A stretch of 64,000 nt of DNA from Paenibacillus sp. FSL K6-3182 (GTDB lineage Bacteria > Bacillota > Bacilli > Paenibacillales > Paenibacillaceae). Below the pieces are notes generated by a model that made no database searches, was not told where the DNA came from, and saw nothing but the letters and a program-made list of their open reading frames with translations. The first letter of the stretch is position 1, and every line of letters starts with the position of its first letter. A program made the translations under genes and the position numbers. The stretch spans positions 4,149,501-4,213,500 of the forward strand of contig NZ_CP150265.1 in NCBI RefSeq assembly GCF_037976325.1, in the 5' to 3' direction. Below, in pieces: positions 44,119 to 53,910 of the stretch.

Positions 44119-46992
44119 CTATTGTTCAAATTCAATACATAGGCTCGCGACGCCAAAAGCCATAACCTCAAAACCTATTTGTGATTCATTAATGAAAACA
44201 TCCCCCTCAACTACTGGACGTTCTGACGTATCGACAAAATAAGCTTTGCTCACCTTGCGGCATAACTCCAGCTTTACCATTGATGTGTTTCCTTCTGTTT
44301 CATACACGCGAATAATCCATCGATTAACAGCTTGAGTGTCCTCAGGCATCTTGATCGCAGAGATTGCAATCGTTCCTTCAATTAATTGCAAGAAGCTTTG
44401 TGTTGTCGGCCAATCTCCATTACTCGCAGCCGCTGAGATGTATTGGAGCGGAAGATGGTAATGGGAGGATTGTTCAATCAAATGCTGGTTTTTAGAAGCA
44501 TCAACTACACAAATACTTAAACGAATGCGATGAACCCCTGTATTCGGATAAGCATCAGGGCCATAAGAGCCCCGCAGCAGTGTGACGGAAAGTGCTCGAT
44601 CCGTACCTCGGAATCCATATTTACAATCCGATAGAAGCATAATTGCTCTACCTTTCTCATGGTTCGAAGGAACCCCGAGTGCCCAACTGTTCGCAGGTAC
44701 GTCTAAGTCGAGTGAAGGACGTTCAATCGTACCGAAAGCCATATTGTATCGATAGGAATCGCATTCATAACCAAAAGGCGCATAAAACTGTAACTGTGGT
44801 GTAAATTCCTTTTCATTGCCGTACTCATGCCAATCACATTCCACATTGTAATCGAGCCTGCTGCTGCCCTGATCCAGAGATACCGTAACTTGCAATTTCG
44901 ATCTTCGAAACGGGACGCTGAACGTAATGGATTGCCTCAGCAGCTTGCTGCCTAATTCACTGCTTTCGATTTTGATGCCTTCAGTGAGCTCTTCAATTTT
45001 GCGGTATCGGCCTACCAGCCATGCATTGCCACCTCCTTGAAAAGTATCCTCCTCGATGAATCGGAATACGCCTGCGGGTCGGCTGCTATCGATGAGCTGC
45101 TGTCCATTCTCTTTATTGATTAATGAAATAATCGTAAGCTTTCGCACATCGAGGACTGCCTTTAACAGCTCGTTCTCCAACACAAACGTATACAGTTCCA
45201 CAGGTGGAAGGTTTTGACCCGTGAGATAGAAGTCATTTGCCGTAAGGGCTGCCATATCACCTGCTTTTTCCGTCATAATATAGGTGCTGTATCCCAATGC
45301 TGGAACTTTTACAGGCAGTAATACACGCAAGAAAAAGTGCCCCCAATGCTCGGCAAATCCACGATCCACAAATTGAAATTCAAGTGGATTTCCCTCGTCG
45401 TCTTTCAAACCGATGCTTTGGATATTTCCATCCCAATCCCAAATCGTAATCTCGGCTAATTCTTTACGTGCGGTTGGAGCACTGTTGAACACATTAAATA
45501 TCCGTGTTTTCCCGCGTCCGCGGTCACTTTCGCCTGTTCGAAATTGATGCTTTATGCTGACACCAACTCCAGCGCCTGCTCCTTCGGAAAAGCTTTCTTT
45601 CAGGTCCTCGCCCTCAACAAGAAAACGTGAAGTATCGATGCGCGCAGCAAGACTACGCAAAGCAGCGCTTCGTTTGCTATTAGCCATGGCGGATATTTCT
45701 TGGAACGCTCCAAGTGCATGATCACGCGTTTCTGGAATGCCTGTTCCCGGCAAAATATCATGGAATTGATTAAATAAAGTTTTTCTCCAAGCTTCTTCTA
45801 ATTGCTTGCCATAATACTTGGACGAAGTCCACAACGCGGACACACTAGACAATGCTTCCGCTTCATACAGCAGGTTTTCCGAAACTCGATTCGCTTGTTT
45901 CAAACGTGCTTCCGAGCTGTAGCACCCTGTAAAAATAAAGTTCAGCTCGTTTTGTACAATCGGGAGTTGATCGGCTATTTGCTCTGTTAGCGCGAAGTAT
46001 TCTGCATACTTTCCGAAGCGAATGGTCGGAAAAATCGGCCATTCCTTCATATCAAGTATGCGCTCTATGTCACGCCGCGTCGGACCGCCGCCATGATCAC
46101 CTACCCCATATACCTTCATCATCGTATTCAAGCCTGTTTTCTGGCAAAACTCCGGCACCGTAAGCACCATTTCACCTTCAATGCGGGAATCGTACCAATG
46201 CGGCTCTTTATATGCGATAACCGATCTCCCGGAGGGCGCCATCCAGCGATAGAGGTGATGTCCCTCATTGTTATGACCACGGCAATAGTAATAATATTTG
46301 ATGCCCGCGTGATGCAATGTTTCCGGCACATTAAGCGCATGACCGAAAGTGTCCGGCTCAAAATCGATTTGCAAATCATCCAACTGCAATCCGAACAAAT
46401 GTGTAAGATAGTTTTTGGCATATAAGAACTGCCGAGTCATACTTTCACCGTTTGGCATGTTCTTATCCGCTTCAACCCAAGTTGATGCCGTTACTTCCCA
46501 TCGTCCTTCTTGTACACGGACTTTTATTTCTTCTAGCATTTCAGGATCATAGGTTTCAACAATATGATAGGCAGCTGCTTGAGAATGGGAAAAGCGGAAA
46601 TCAGGATACTCCTGCAGCAGATCCAGCATTGTCCGGAACGTATTAAGAGTCGCAGATACCGTCTCATCCCAGCCCCAAAGAAAATTCATATCCAAGTGGG
46701 CATGAGCAGCACAAATCAAATGGTACGACTTCGCTGCTGCTGCCATTTCAGACAACCGCTGCTCTGCACTGCGAACCGTTTGCTCCCCGATGATGCCTTC
46801 TTGATCTAATGTATTCAGCAGATCAATAACAACGGGATCGATCAGATCATCATACTGACCTCCCATCACCTTTGAAACCCGATTAGCATATTCCAATTCC
46901 GCAACGATGCGTTTGCCCCATTGCCCTTCCGACACACGAGTTTTCAGCTTTACGAGATTTGCGTTCAGTTTCTCGACTTGTATGATGTCCAC
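44119..46992 (-). CDS. Alpha-mannosidase (GH38)
   Basis: 957-aa GH38 glycosidase, cytosolic by lack of signal peptide, releasing terminal mannose from alpha-mannosides. The catalytic domain starts with the zinc ligands in AHAHLDMNFLWGWDE (residues 96-110); the nucleophile region is DFEPDTFGHALNVPETL with D214 as probable nucleophile and zinc ligand; a further His ligand lies in YGVGDHGGGPTRRD. Middle helical and C-terminal beta domains follow. It sits between the PfkB kinase and M17 peptidase genes in the array headed by the ABC importer, so it most likely acts on an imported mannoside. Confidence 0.92.
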   Translation of the reverse strand: MDIIQVEKLNANLVKLKTRVSEGQWGKRIVAELEYANRVSKVMGGQYDDLIDPVVIDLLNTLDQEGIIGEQTVRSAEQRLSEMAAAAKSYHLICAAHAHLDMNFLWGWDETVSATLNTFRTMLDLLQEYPDFRFSHSQAAAYHIVETYDPEMLEEIKVRVQEGRWEVTASTWVEADKNMPNGESMTRQFLYAKNYLTHLFGLQLDDLQIDFEPDTFGHALNVPETLHHAGIKYYYYCRGHNNEGHHLYRWMAPSGRSVIAYKEPHWYDSRIEGEMVLTVPEFCQKTGLNTMMKVYGVGDHGGGPTRRDIERILDMKEWPIFPTIRFGKYAEYFALTEQIADQLPIVQNELNFIFTGCYSSEARLKQANRVSENLLYEAEALSSVSALWTSSKYYGKQLEEAWRKTLFNQFHDILPGTGIPETRDHALGAFQEISAMANSKRSAALRSLAARIDTSRFLVEGEDLKESFSEGAGAGVGVSIKHQFRTGESDRGRGKTRIFNVFNSAPTARKELAEITIWDWDGNIQSIGLKDDEGNPLEFQFVDRGFAEHWGHFFLRVLLPVKVPALGYSTYIMTEKAGDMAALTANDFYLTGQNLPPVELYTFVLENELLKAVLDVRKLTIISLINKENGQQLIDSSRPAGVFRFIEEDTFQGGGNAWLVGRYRKIEELTEGIKIESSELGSKLLRQSITFSVPFRRSKLQVTVSLDQGSSRLDYNVECDWHEYGNEKEFTPQLQFYAPFGYECDSYRYNMAFGTIERPSLDLDVPANSWALGVPSNHEKGRAIMLLSDCKYGFRGTDRALSVTLLRGSYGPDAYPNTGVHRIRLSICVVDASKNQHLIEQSSHYHLPLQYISAAASNGDWPTTQSFLQLIEGTIAISAIKMPEDTQAVNRWIIRVYETEGNTSMVKLELCRKVSKAYFVDTSERPVVEGDVFINESQIGFEVMAFGVASLCIEFEQ

Positions 46993-47048
46993 TCTCCTAA
47001 AACCCGCTTATAGTCTCATACATAAACCATCACTATGAATCATTAGAT

Positions 47049-48005
47049 TCATAGTGTGGTTTCCAGCGTTTCTTTTGTTTCCCCAATTCGATCTGCAATA
47101 AATTTCTCTAGCAGCTGTATGTTTGTCGTCCCTGTATTTCCACCATATTCACTTACAGATAGTGCGCCGCAAGCATTTCCATATATCAAACATTCCTCTG
47201 GATTTTTCCCTGCCAAATATCCATAAATATAACCGGCATTAAAAGAATCACCCGCTCCAGTCGTGTCAACAACTCGGACGGAGAAGCTCGAACGATAGGA
47301 CTGCTGTCCGCCTACCGATGTCACCGCACCCTTCGAACCCAATTTGAGCACGATATGGCTGCTGTGTTTAGAAAGAACTTCAAGGCTTTCCTCTACCGTA
47401 GTACAACCGGTATAGTGTATAGCTTCGGTTTCGTTCATGAAAAAAACGTCGATATGCTTCATTAATTCAAAAATGCCAGGATACCATTCCCCAGTGTCAT
47501 CCCACCCCATATCAATAGAGGTCGTTACGCCTAGTGCTTTAAGTTTTTTTACGGTTTCCAAAAATTCAGCATGATTGCGGCTTCCCTTATAACAAGTCAA
47601 ATGAACATGACGTCCTAATAAAACACTATTCATGTCAAGCTGCTGCAAGCTTAGCTCGGCGTTTGAACCAGCATACGTAATAAATGAACGATCATTTTCC
47701 GGATTAATTGCAATGGAAATGCCTGTATTGCTGCTGCTCTTTTTAATATATCTGGTATCGATTCCATACCGAGAAAATTGATCTTTTATAAGCTGACCAA
47801 ATCCGTCGTCACCTAGAACCCCGTTAAAGGCAACCTTCAAACCTAGCTTGGCTGTCGCCAAACTAAACAAAGCTGCCCCTCCGCCGACGTGGATGGTCAT
47901 ATTTTGAACAAATACCTCTTGTCCGGGTGCTGGCAGCTCGTTGCAGCCCTCAACAACTAAATCAATATTCGCGTCTCCAATCACGATGACATCGTAATTT
48001 TTCAA
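47049..48005 (-). CDS. PfkB-family carbohydrate kinase
   Basis: 318-aa ribokinase-like kinase. The N-terminal signature GDANIDLVVEG and HVGGGAALFSLATAKLG, and the C-terminal DTTGAGDSFNAGYIYGY with catalytic Asp253, are complete. Relatives phosphorylate ribose, fructose, 2-keto-3-deoxygluconate, nucleosides or inositol; specificity is not readable here. In context it may phosphorylate the sugar or polyol set free by the GH38 enzyme or phosphoesterases. It lies 57 bp after the LacI gene and 56 bp before the mannosidase gene. Confidence 0.9.
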   Translation of the reverse strand: MKNYDVIVIGDANIDLVVEGCNELPAPGQEVFVQNMTIHVGGGAALFSLATAKLGLKVAFNGVLGDDGFGQLIKDQFSRYGIDTRYIKKSSSNTGISIAINPENDRSFITYAGSNAELSLQQLDMNSVLLGRHVHLTCYKGSRNHAEFLETVKKLKALGVTTSIDMGWDDTGEWYPGIFELMKHIDVFFMNETEAIHYTGCTTVEESLEVLSKHSSHIVLKLGSKGAVTSVGGQQSYRSSFSVRVVDTTGAGDSFNAGYIYGYLAGKNPEECLIYGNACGALSVSEYGGNTGTTNIQLLEKFIADRIGETKETLETTL

Positions 48006-48062
48006 TGGTGCCTCATCTCCATCTATTTCCGATATGCACTGAAGTGCTGTGCTCTCTAATCC

Positions 48063-49082
48063 TTATGAATCTCTTCTTATACAGCTTTCACGGACAACTA
48101 GTTTATGCTCCAAGATGATATCCTCGGTTGACGTTTCCTTATTCGTAATCTGTTTCAACAGCGCTGCCATCGTCACTTTGCCCATGTCTTGAATAGGCTG
48201 CTCCATTGAGGTTAACCTCGGACGGGCAAGCTCGGTCAGTTGACTTCCGTCAAAGCCCATAATGGAAATATCCTCTGGAACTCGAAGGTTATGATCCCAA
48301 ATGCAGTTCATTGCTCCAACAGCCATATCATCACTTACGGCAAATACAGCCGTAGGCGTTTGTTTATTGCGAAGAATATCCTTCATTTGCTCGTATCCAC
48401 TTTTCACTTTATAATCACCGAACCGAATATTTTCATATATGATTTTAATGGAATGGTCTGACAATGCATTTCGATATCCACTATACCGGTTTTGTCCCGA
48501 TGTAATATCACGCATGTCGCCGCCGATAAACCCGATTTCCTCATGGCCAAGCTCAATCAAATATTTTGTCGCATCGTAAGCAGCTTTGTAGTCATCAATA
48601 ATTACAGAAGCGAACTCCTGGTCCATCGGTTTAACACTAGAAAAAATAACGGGAATGTTCATCTTATGAATCAAAGCACGGATTTCCTCATTAATTTTCT
48701 CATGCATAATAATGATGCCTTCTACCCGCATTTCCTGAAACACATTGATATACTTTAATTCTTTATCTATATCCTCGATGATATTGCATACCAAAAGGTT
48801 ATAATCATTAGTGCTAGCCGCTTCTTCGATGCTGCTTAAAATTGTCGAATAGAAGCTTGAGGTAAGGTCTGGCACAATTACCCCAATGAGATTCGTTTTG
48901 TTACGTACCAAGCTTCGGGCGATATGGCTCGGAGCGTATCCCAATTGATCGATGGCTTGATTCACCTTTTCCTTGAGATCGTCTTTCACATACCTCTCGC
49001 CATTTAGCACTCTGGACACAGTCGTAACTGAAACTCCTGCTACCCGGGCCACATCTTTGATTTTTGGTTGCACATTATTCAC
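48063..49082 (-). CDS. LacI-family transcriptional regulator
   Basis: 339-aa regulator. The helix-turn-helix is IKDVARVAGVSVTTVSRVLN (about 8-27) and the hinge is the classical YAPSHIARSLVRNKT with minor-groove Leu. The effector domain starts at LIGVIVPDLTSSFYSTILSS. It lies inside the array of importer, phosphoesterase and mannosidase genes and is the best candidate for binding the TGGWAnCGnTWCCA operators found before this array and before the iol operon. A promoter TTGTCG-18-TATAAT on the minus strand lies upstream. Confidence 0.9.
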   Translation of the reverse strand: MNNVQPKIKDVARVAGVSVTTVSRVLNGERYVKDDLKEKVNQAIDQLGYAPSHIARSLVRNKTNLIGVIVPDLTSSFYSTILSSIEEAASTNDYNLLVCNIIEDIDKELKYINVFQEMRVEGIIIMHEKINEEIRALIHKMNIPVIFSSVKPMDQEFASVIIDDYKAAYDATKYLIELGHEEIGFIGGDMRDITSGQNRYSGYRNALSDHSIKIIYENIRFGDYKVKSGYEQMKDILRNKQTPTAVFAVSDDMAVGAMNCIWDHNLRVPEDISIMGFDGSQLTELARPRLTSMEQPIQDMGKVTMAALLKQITNKETSTEDIILEHKLVVRESCIRRDS

Positions 49083-49090
49083 CCTTCGTG

Positions 49091-49135
49091 GAAGTATATT
49101 TCGTTCATATATTAGAATTATATAAGATATACTTC
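49091..49135 (-). promoter_or_regulatory. Promoter and inverted repeat before lacI-type gene
   Basis: An inverted repeat GAAGTATAT (49091-49099) with ATATACTTC (49127-49135) frames a minus-strand TATAAT (about 49118-49123) with a TTGTCG 18 bp upstream. The repeat could be an autoregulatory site but differs from the TGGWAnCGnTWCCA motif. Confidence 0.45.
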
Positions 49136-49203
49136 GACTTCGACAAACTTTCTCATCATTTATTCTTTAGTATCATTCAGCCTCGAGACTAATCCTCATC
49201 AGC

Positions 49204-50100
49204 TTAGTTCAATTTCGCTATTTCTATCCGTGTATCGAACTCCCGTTTTCCTTCGAATAACGTAATGATTCTTGCTCCACGCTCAAGCTCTCCGTATGTG
49301 TTGAACCCCGTGACACGTCCATAACACAATCGGATGCCATGAAGCTCTCCTACGTAATCATTATCATGATCATGTCCGGCAAAAGTCCCCATGACATCAC
49401 CCTGCTCCAGCATTGCCGTGAATAAACCGCTGTTCAACTTCGGACAGCAGACCTCCTCACCTTTATTCCCAATACTTTTGCCTTCCTGCCAGACTTGCTC
49501 ATATTCTGGTATTGGAATATGGAAAAAAGCGAGTCCAGGCAATGCGCTGCCATTCTTCTGAGTAAGCTTATTCGATTCGCTGCAGTACCAGTGAACCTGA
49601 TCTGGATGTATCCATTCATATCCACCAACGGATTCTGGTGCTGAATCTCCGGAATCAAAAAAGTACAGAACAGCCGTATCTTCTTCACTCGCAGAACCCG
49701 CAACAGTAAGTGCATAATTCCCAACTCCATGGATGTCCTTAGGACCATCCTCAGATAAGTTATTACTATGTTCCTTTAAAACTTCATTCAATCGTTGACG
49801 TGTAATACCTTTCTCTGAGTCGTGATTGCCATAAATGACAGCGAACGGAATGCCAGACTGGACAACATCCGCAATCGCACGGCGAAATGCTGCTTCTTGA
49901 TCCTCTGTATCATAGCTGGATATGACATCCCCAGTAAGGACGATCAAATCGGGCTTCTGCGACGCAATCAGCTGCTGAATAACAGCTAACGTTTGAACAT
50001 CCTTTTCAGGTTCAATTCCATTCTTGATATGCATATCAGTAAATTGAATGATCTTAAATGTCCCGTCTGATCGGAATCTTAACTTGTTGTGCTCCACCAT
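49204..50100 (-). CDS. Calcineurin-like metallophosphoesterase
   Basis: 298-aa intracellular phosphoesterase. All motifs of the family are present: FTDMHI (D-x-H, near residue 20), VLTGDVIS, IYGNHDSEKG, FFHIPIPEY and FAGHDHDND. Such proteins hydrolyse phosphomono- or diesters with two metal ions; this subgroup is close to Dcr2/PurA-cyc-like fungal and bacterial phosphatases with GxGNYxL-type insert (GVGNYALTV). The start at 50100 has GAGGAGGAGTT just before it. It is 25 bp after the PHP-domain gene and shares its transcript, so both probably process the same imported phosphorylated compound. Confidence 0.9.
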   Translation of the reverse strand: MVEHNKLRFRSDGTFKIIQFTDMHIKNGIEPEKDVQTLAVIQQLIASQKPDLIVLTGDVISSYDTEDQEAAFRRAIADVVQSGIPFAVIYGNHDSEKGITRQRLNEVLKEHSNNLSEDGPKDIHGVGNYALTVAGSASEEDTAVLYFFDSGDSAPESVGGYEWIHPDQVHWYCSESNKLTQKNGSALPGLAFFHIPIPEYEQVWQEGKSIGNKGEEVCCPKLNSGLFTAMLEQGDVMGTFAGHDHDNDYVGELHGIRLCYGRVTGFNTYGELERGARIITLFEGKREFDTRIEIAKLN

Positions 50101-50125
50101 AACTCCTCCTCGACCTAAAACCTTC

Positions 50126-51013
50126 TTAATCTTCAATAAATAATGGCTGAGAAAAAGCAGAATACCCGCCTTCCAAATAAACGGCTATACGGACGTATTT
50201 TTCGTCTCCTTTACACTCATATTCAGCTTGCTTGATTCGTCCTGTTGTTTCTTTAAGCACCTGTCCGTCTTTGCCGAAAAACGTGACGTATTTGTACATT
50301 TTATCAAGCAAATCATTTGAGCGAAGATCAACAACAACCTTGTTGCCTTCTACTCTGATCGCATCAAACCCATACCCCGTTGATACATAAAAGTTGCCTT
50401 CTTTGATCGCATCTATGATAGCATCGTTCGTATTTGCCTTAGCTCTGACCACGTTCCAAGCGCGCTTTTCTTGTCCATATACATGCGAGTCGTCATTTCC
50501 GAAACCCCACACTTTACGACCGGCGGATAGAAGAGCATCCCACTTGTCGAACGCGATATCGTACTCCGGATTGCCGTCCCCGTTATAGACTTCAACCCCA
50601 AGATAACGTTCCATCTTAAACATATCTTCTAGTTCCCAATAATTCGAGAAATACCGATTCGGATGCACGAGCACTGCAAATCCATCGTTCGTCGTTGTTA
50701 GATCCACAAAGCGTTGATAGTTCTCAATCGTAAATGCATTGCTGTAGTTTTCCATAATCATTTGCGGCGGTTTCACGAGCAGCATATGTGTTTGCCGACT
50801 GCTGACTTCTATAGCTTCGAAAACATTCGGTATCTCTCTTTTGCCTTCGTGTTTCGTAATTTTATCGTGGTCAGAAATACCGAGAAAATCGTAACCACCG
50901 TACATTTTGTAAACCGTTTCGAGCGAAAACCAACCATCGCTGTTCGTCGTGTGGTTATGAAAGCTTCCTTTAAACCAAATCCCCGACTCTACGTATGGAT
51001 TCACTATTTTCAT
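50126..51013 (-). CDS. PHP-domain metallohydrolase (CehA/McbA-like)
   Basis: 295-aa protein with a trinuclear-metal PHP fold. Ligands are visible in FHNHTTNSDG, GISDHDKIT, VLVHPNRYF and GNDDSHVYG; a C-terminal beta domain (about 215-295) follows. No signal peptide. PHP proteins are mostly phosphoesterases, and CehA-like ones hydrolyse esters or phosphoesters. In the operon it follows the permease by 27 bp and precedes the metallophosphoesterase, so a phosphodiesterase-phosphatase relay is plausible. GGAGAGGA precedes the ATG. Confidence 0.87.
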   Translation of the reverse strand: MKIVNPYVESGIWFKGSFHNHTTNSDGWFSLETVYKMYGGYDFLGISDHDKITKHEGKREIPNVFEAIEVSSRQTHMLLVKPPQMIMENYSNAFTIENYQRFVDLTTTNDGFAVLVHPNRYFSNYWELEDMFKMERYLGVEVYNGDGNPEYDIAFDKWDALLSAGRKVWGFGNDDSHVYGQEKRAWNVVRAKANTNDAIIDAIKEGNFYVSTGYGFDAIRVEGNKVVVDLRSNDLLDKMYKYVTFFGKDGQVLKETTGRIKQAEYECKGDEKYVRIAVYLEGGYSAFSQPLFIED

Positions 51014-51040
51014 TTTTCCCCCGTCCTCTCCTAGGCTGAT

Positions 51041-51949
51041 TTACTCTTTGATCGATCCGATCATAATACCCTTGGTAAAATAGCGCTGCACAAATGGATA
51101 GATAAGAATAATCGGCGTGACGACGATAATGATCGTTGCCATTTTAAGCGAGTTTCCTGTAACCTGCATTTTTTCGATCAAATCGTATCTAAGTCCGGCA
51201 GCCTGATTGAGCGTATCCCGCATCGCTTCCGCACTCATCAGCATTTCTTGTAAAAGCGTGGACAGCGGACGCAAGGACGATTTTCGAATATAAAATGCAC
51301 CAGTGAACCAATCGTTCCAATGGCCAACGGCGTTAAACAAGCCAATAACCGCTATAACCGGCCGACTGAGCGGCATAATGACGCGCATGAAGATCGAAAA
51401 GTCGTTATACCCATCAATTCGCGCCGATTCTTCCAAGCTCGGATGAATTTGTTGGAAAAATGTTCGCATAATGATTATGTTCCATACGCTATATAAGCTT
51501 GGAATGACGTAAACCCAAATATTATTCGTCAAATGAATGGACTTAAGCAGCATGTAATAGGGAATAATTCCCCCTCCAAACAACATGGTGAAGAAAATGA
51601 TCATCATGATGTACTTCCCGCCAGGCAACGTTTTACTCTTTAATGCATAAGCTGCTGCTGCAGTCAGAAAAACACTTGAGATCGTACCTATTACCGTTCG
51701 GAACACTGAAATCCCAAAAGCAGTTGTAATATTGGACGTTTCAAACGCCTTTTGGAAGTTTTCCAAGGACCAAATCCTCGGCCAGAAGTAAATGCCGCCT
51801 CTTTCCGCGTCTTTACCGGGATTAAAAGCAAGTGCAAAAATATTAAAAAAAGGTAGAATGATCGATAAACACAGCGCGATTAGAAGCAAGTAGTTAATGA
51901 CTCTGAAAATTCTTTCACCCGTGCTGAGCTTATAAAATTCGTTTCCCAC
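51041..51949 (-). CDS. ABC sugar permease, LplC type
   Basis: 302-aa six-helix permease with the coupling motif LEESARIDGYNDFSIFMRVI near residues 178-197 and the family end YPFVQRYFTKGIMIGSIKE. It partners with the LplB-type permease encoded at 53903-54850; the binding-protein gene lies between them. A shared ATPase from elsewhere is needed. Confidence 0.92.
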   Translation of the reverse strand: MGNEFYKLSTGERIFRVINYLLLIALCLSIILPFFNIFALAFNPGKDAERGGIYFWPRIWSLENFQKAFETSNITTAFGISVFRTVIGTISSVFLTAAAAYALKSKTLPGGKYIMMIIFFTMLFGGGIIPYYMLLKSIHLTNNIWVYVIPSLYSVWNIIIMRTFFQQIHPSLEESARIDGYNDFSIFMRVIMPLSRPVIAVIGLFNAVGHWNDWFTGAFYIRKSSLRPLSTLLQEMLMSAEAMRDTLNQAAGLRYDLIEKMQVTGNSLKMATIIIVVTPIILIYPFVQRYFTKGIMIGSIKE

Positions 51950-52052
51950 TTTCTCCCTCCTCCGTTGAAGGAAAGGCGTTTTTACCCAGCTGCGGATAAA
52001 ATCGCCATACCTCTTCCACTAATTTTCTGCTTCTAAATGTTGAAACTAATCT

Positions 52053-53783
52053 CTAATCGTTCAGGTTTACGTCCGTTTTTGGATCGGCATCTTTTTCTGC
52101 GAGAAGCTTCAAATAATCGTCCAATCCTGCTGATTTCAATTGTTTCAAGTTGCTTTCCAACATTTTCTTAGCTTCATCAATACTTTTGCCGTAATAAGCA
52201 CGGATCAAAGTTTCATTGTAAGCGTCCAAAGCCGCTTTAAGTTCTGAAGATCTGTCGAATTCACCGAGGAACGCGGTAGGTACGTAGCTGTCAACGATCT
52301 TCGCATTTTTGTACTTTTCCTCAAAGTTCCAATATTCGATTAGTTTTAGAGCACCGTTATTGTCTTCTTTTTTCAATTTGTCGCCATATTGCATTTCCCC
52401 GAAATCAGCCAAGTTATCGGTGTCCGTGCCGCCTAGAATATCGCCCCATGAGTTGCCGACGCCTTGGAAGCCGAGCTTTTTCGCTTCGTTCGGATCTGTT
52501 GCTTTCAGATCCAACACTTCTTGTTTCACAAGTGGAAAACCGTCTGCGCCGAGCGTATAATCGCGCCCCTCCAAACCGTATTTCCAAATAAGTTTTCCTT
52601 CCTTACTAGCTAAGTAGTCCGCAAATTTAACGATATCTTGCGGGTTTTTCGTAGTAGTCGGGATCGCCCAAGCGCTGTAGCCGGACTTAAAGCTAACCTG
52701 CATTTGGTAAGGACCGTCAACGTTGTTAATAGGTCCGAGCGGTAGGTAATGCATATCTTGGTTGAACTCTTGATAGTTGTGGGCATCACCGATAATCGCC
52801 CATGAGCCATTCAAAGCGCCCTCTGTTGCGCGGCTTTCGTCAATCGTAAAGTACTCGGGATGAATAAGTTTTTCTTTAAGCAGCTTTTGGAAATACTCTA
52901 CTTTTTTCATCGGATATTCGGTTTCTGCTTCATGAAGGATTTGACCGTCTTTCGATTTTTTGATGCGTTGGTCGTCTTCACCCCACTGCAGATCCTTGAA
53001 AGCAGCTGAAACATCTTTACCACCCCAGAAAGATGGACCGATTGGAATCACTGGACTGCCATTGTTGTCTTTGAAGTTACCGGCTTTAATTTTCTTAGCT
53101 AGCTCATACACTTCATCCGACGTCTTGATTGTGCGTGGGTCGATTCCTAGTGAGTCAGCAATATCTTTACGGATATAAGCGCCGCCTACGTATTTGTTAG
53201 ATAGATAACCGCCTTGTCGATTGATATTCATATGAACGAAGTAAGAAGAGCCGTTAAACTCAGGACGGAACATAACGCCGTATTTCGTATCAAGCGGCAA
53301 ATAGTCATCTTGCAAATATTTGCTGTACACTTTCGTATCTTTCATAAGCGGAGTCAAATCAGTGAACATACCTTCACGTGCCGCTTTCAAGACAACGGGC
53401 ATTTCCGGTCTACCACTGTTATTGAGGTAGAAAGCAACGAAATCCGGCAAGTCGTTTGCAGCGATGCCTGCAATCAAGCCATCGATGGATTTTTCGGCTT
53501 TCATGATTTCAATTTCAAAGTCGATCCCCGTTTGCTCCTTTATCTTCGCTTTAATTTCCGGGTTCATATCTTCTGTGTAATCGTCGGTCCCCATGAATAC
53601 AAGACCTTTGATTTTACGATCAGCAATCCATGTAGCCGGTTTCCCTTCCGTTGTAGGTGAAACCCCATCTGTGCCACCAGGAGCAGGCGTTTCAGTATTG
53701 TTCTTGTTGCCATTCGAGCAGCCGGCGATCAGCATCGCTGTCACCAAAGGTATTGCGAAATACTTTGCCCATTTCTTACTCAT
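52053..53783 (-). CDS. ABC-importer binding lipoprotein, LplA type
   Basis: 576-aa extracellular solute-binding lipoprotein. The signal peptide ends at LIAGC (Cys near residue 22), followed by a Gly/Thr/Pro linker. The body is the large LplA-like fold common for complex oligosaccharides in Paenibacillus, and the C-terminal KQLKSAGLDDYLKLLAEKDAD is typical. Start 53783 is supported by AAAAGGGG; a longer frame to 53822 is not. Upstream a degenerate operator copy lies at 53881-53894. By context the ligand may be a phosphorylated or mannose-containing glycan. Confidence 0.9.
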   Translation of the reverse strand: MSKKWAKYFAIPLVTAMLIAGCSNGNKNNTETPAPGGTDGVSPTTEGKPATWIADRKIKGLVFMGTDDYTEDMNPEIKAKIKEQTGIDFEIEIMKAEKSIDGLIAGIAANDLPDFVAFYLNNSGRPEMPVVLKAAREGMFTDLTPLMKDTKVYSKYLQDDYLPLDTKYGVMFRPEFNGSSYFVHMNINRQGGYLSNKYVGGAYIRKDIADSLGIDPRTIKTSDEVYELAKKIKAGNFKDNNGSPVIPIGPSFWGGKDVSAAFKDLQWGEDDQRIKKSKDGQILHEAETEYPMKKVEYFQKLLKEKLIHPEYFTIDESRATEGALNGSWAIIGDAHNYQEFNQDMHYLPLGPINNVDGPYQMQVSFKSGYSAWAIPTTTKNPQDIVKFADYLASKEGKLIWKYGLEGRDYTLGADGFPLVKQEVLDLKATDPNEAKKLGFQGVGNSWGDILGGTDTDNLADFGEMQYGDKLKKEDNNGALKLIEYWNFEEKYKNAKIVDSYVPTAFLGEFDRSSELKAALDAYNETLIRAYYGKSIDEAKKMLESNLKQLKSAGLDDYLKLLAEKDADPKTDVNLND

Positions 53784-53878
53784 GCGATTGTTCCCCTTTT
53801 CTAAAATGATTTTATGAAACACGCCAGAAGACGTCTCCCACCAAGTGGATGGTCATGCAAACCTTTTCGCATAGCAAC

Positions 53879-53910
53879 TATGGTAACGTTATCAGAATAA
53901 AGCTACCATA
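53879..53910. promoter_or_regulatory. Degenerate LacI-type operator copy
   Basis: TGGTAACGTTATCA (53881-53894) fits TGGWAnCGnTWCCA except for one base and lies within an inverted repeat TATGGTA (53879-53885) / TACCATA (53904-53910), between the LplB-type permease gene and the binding-protein gene. Confidence 0.4.
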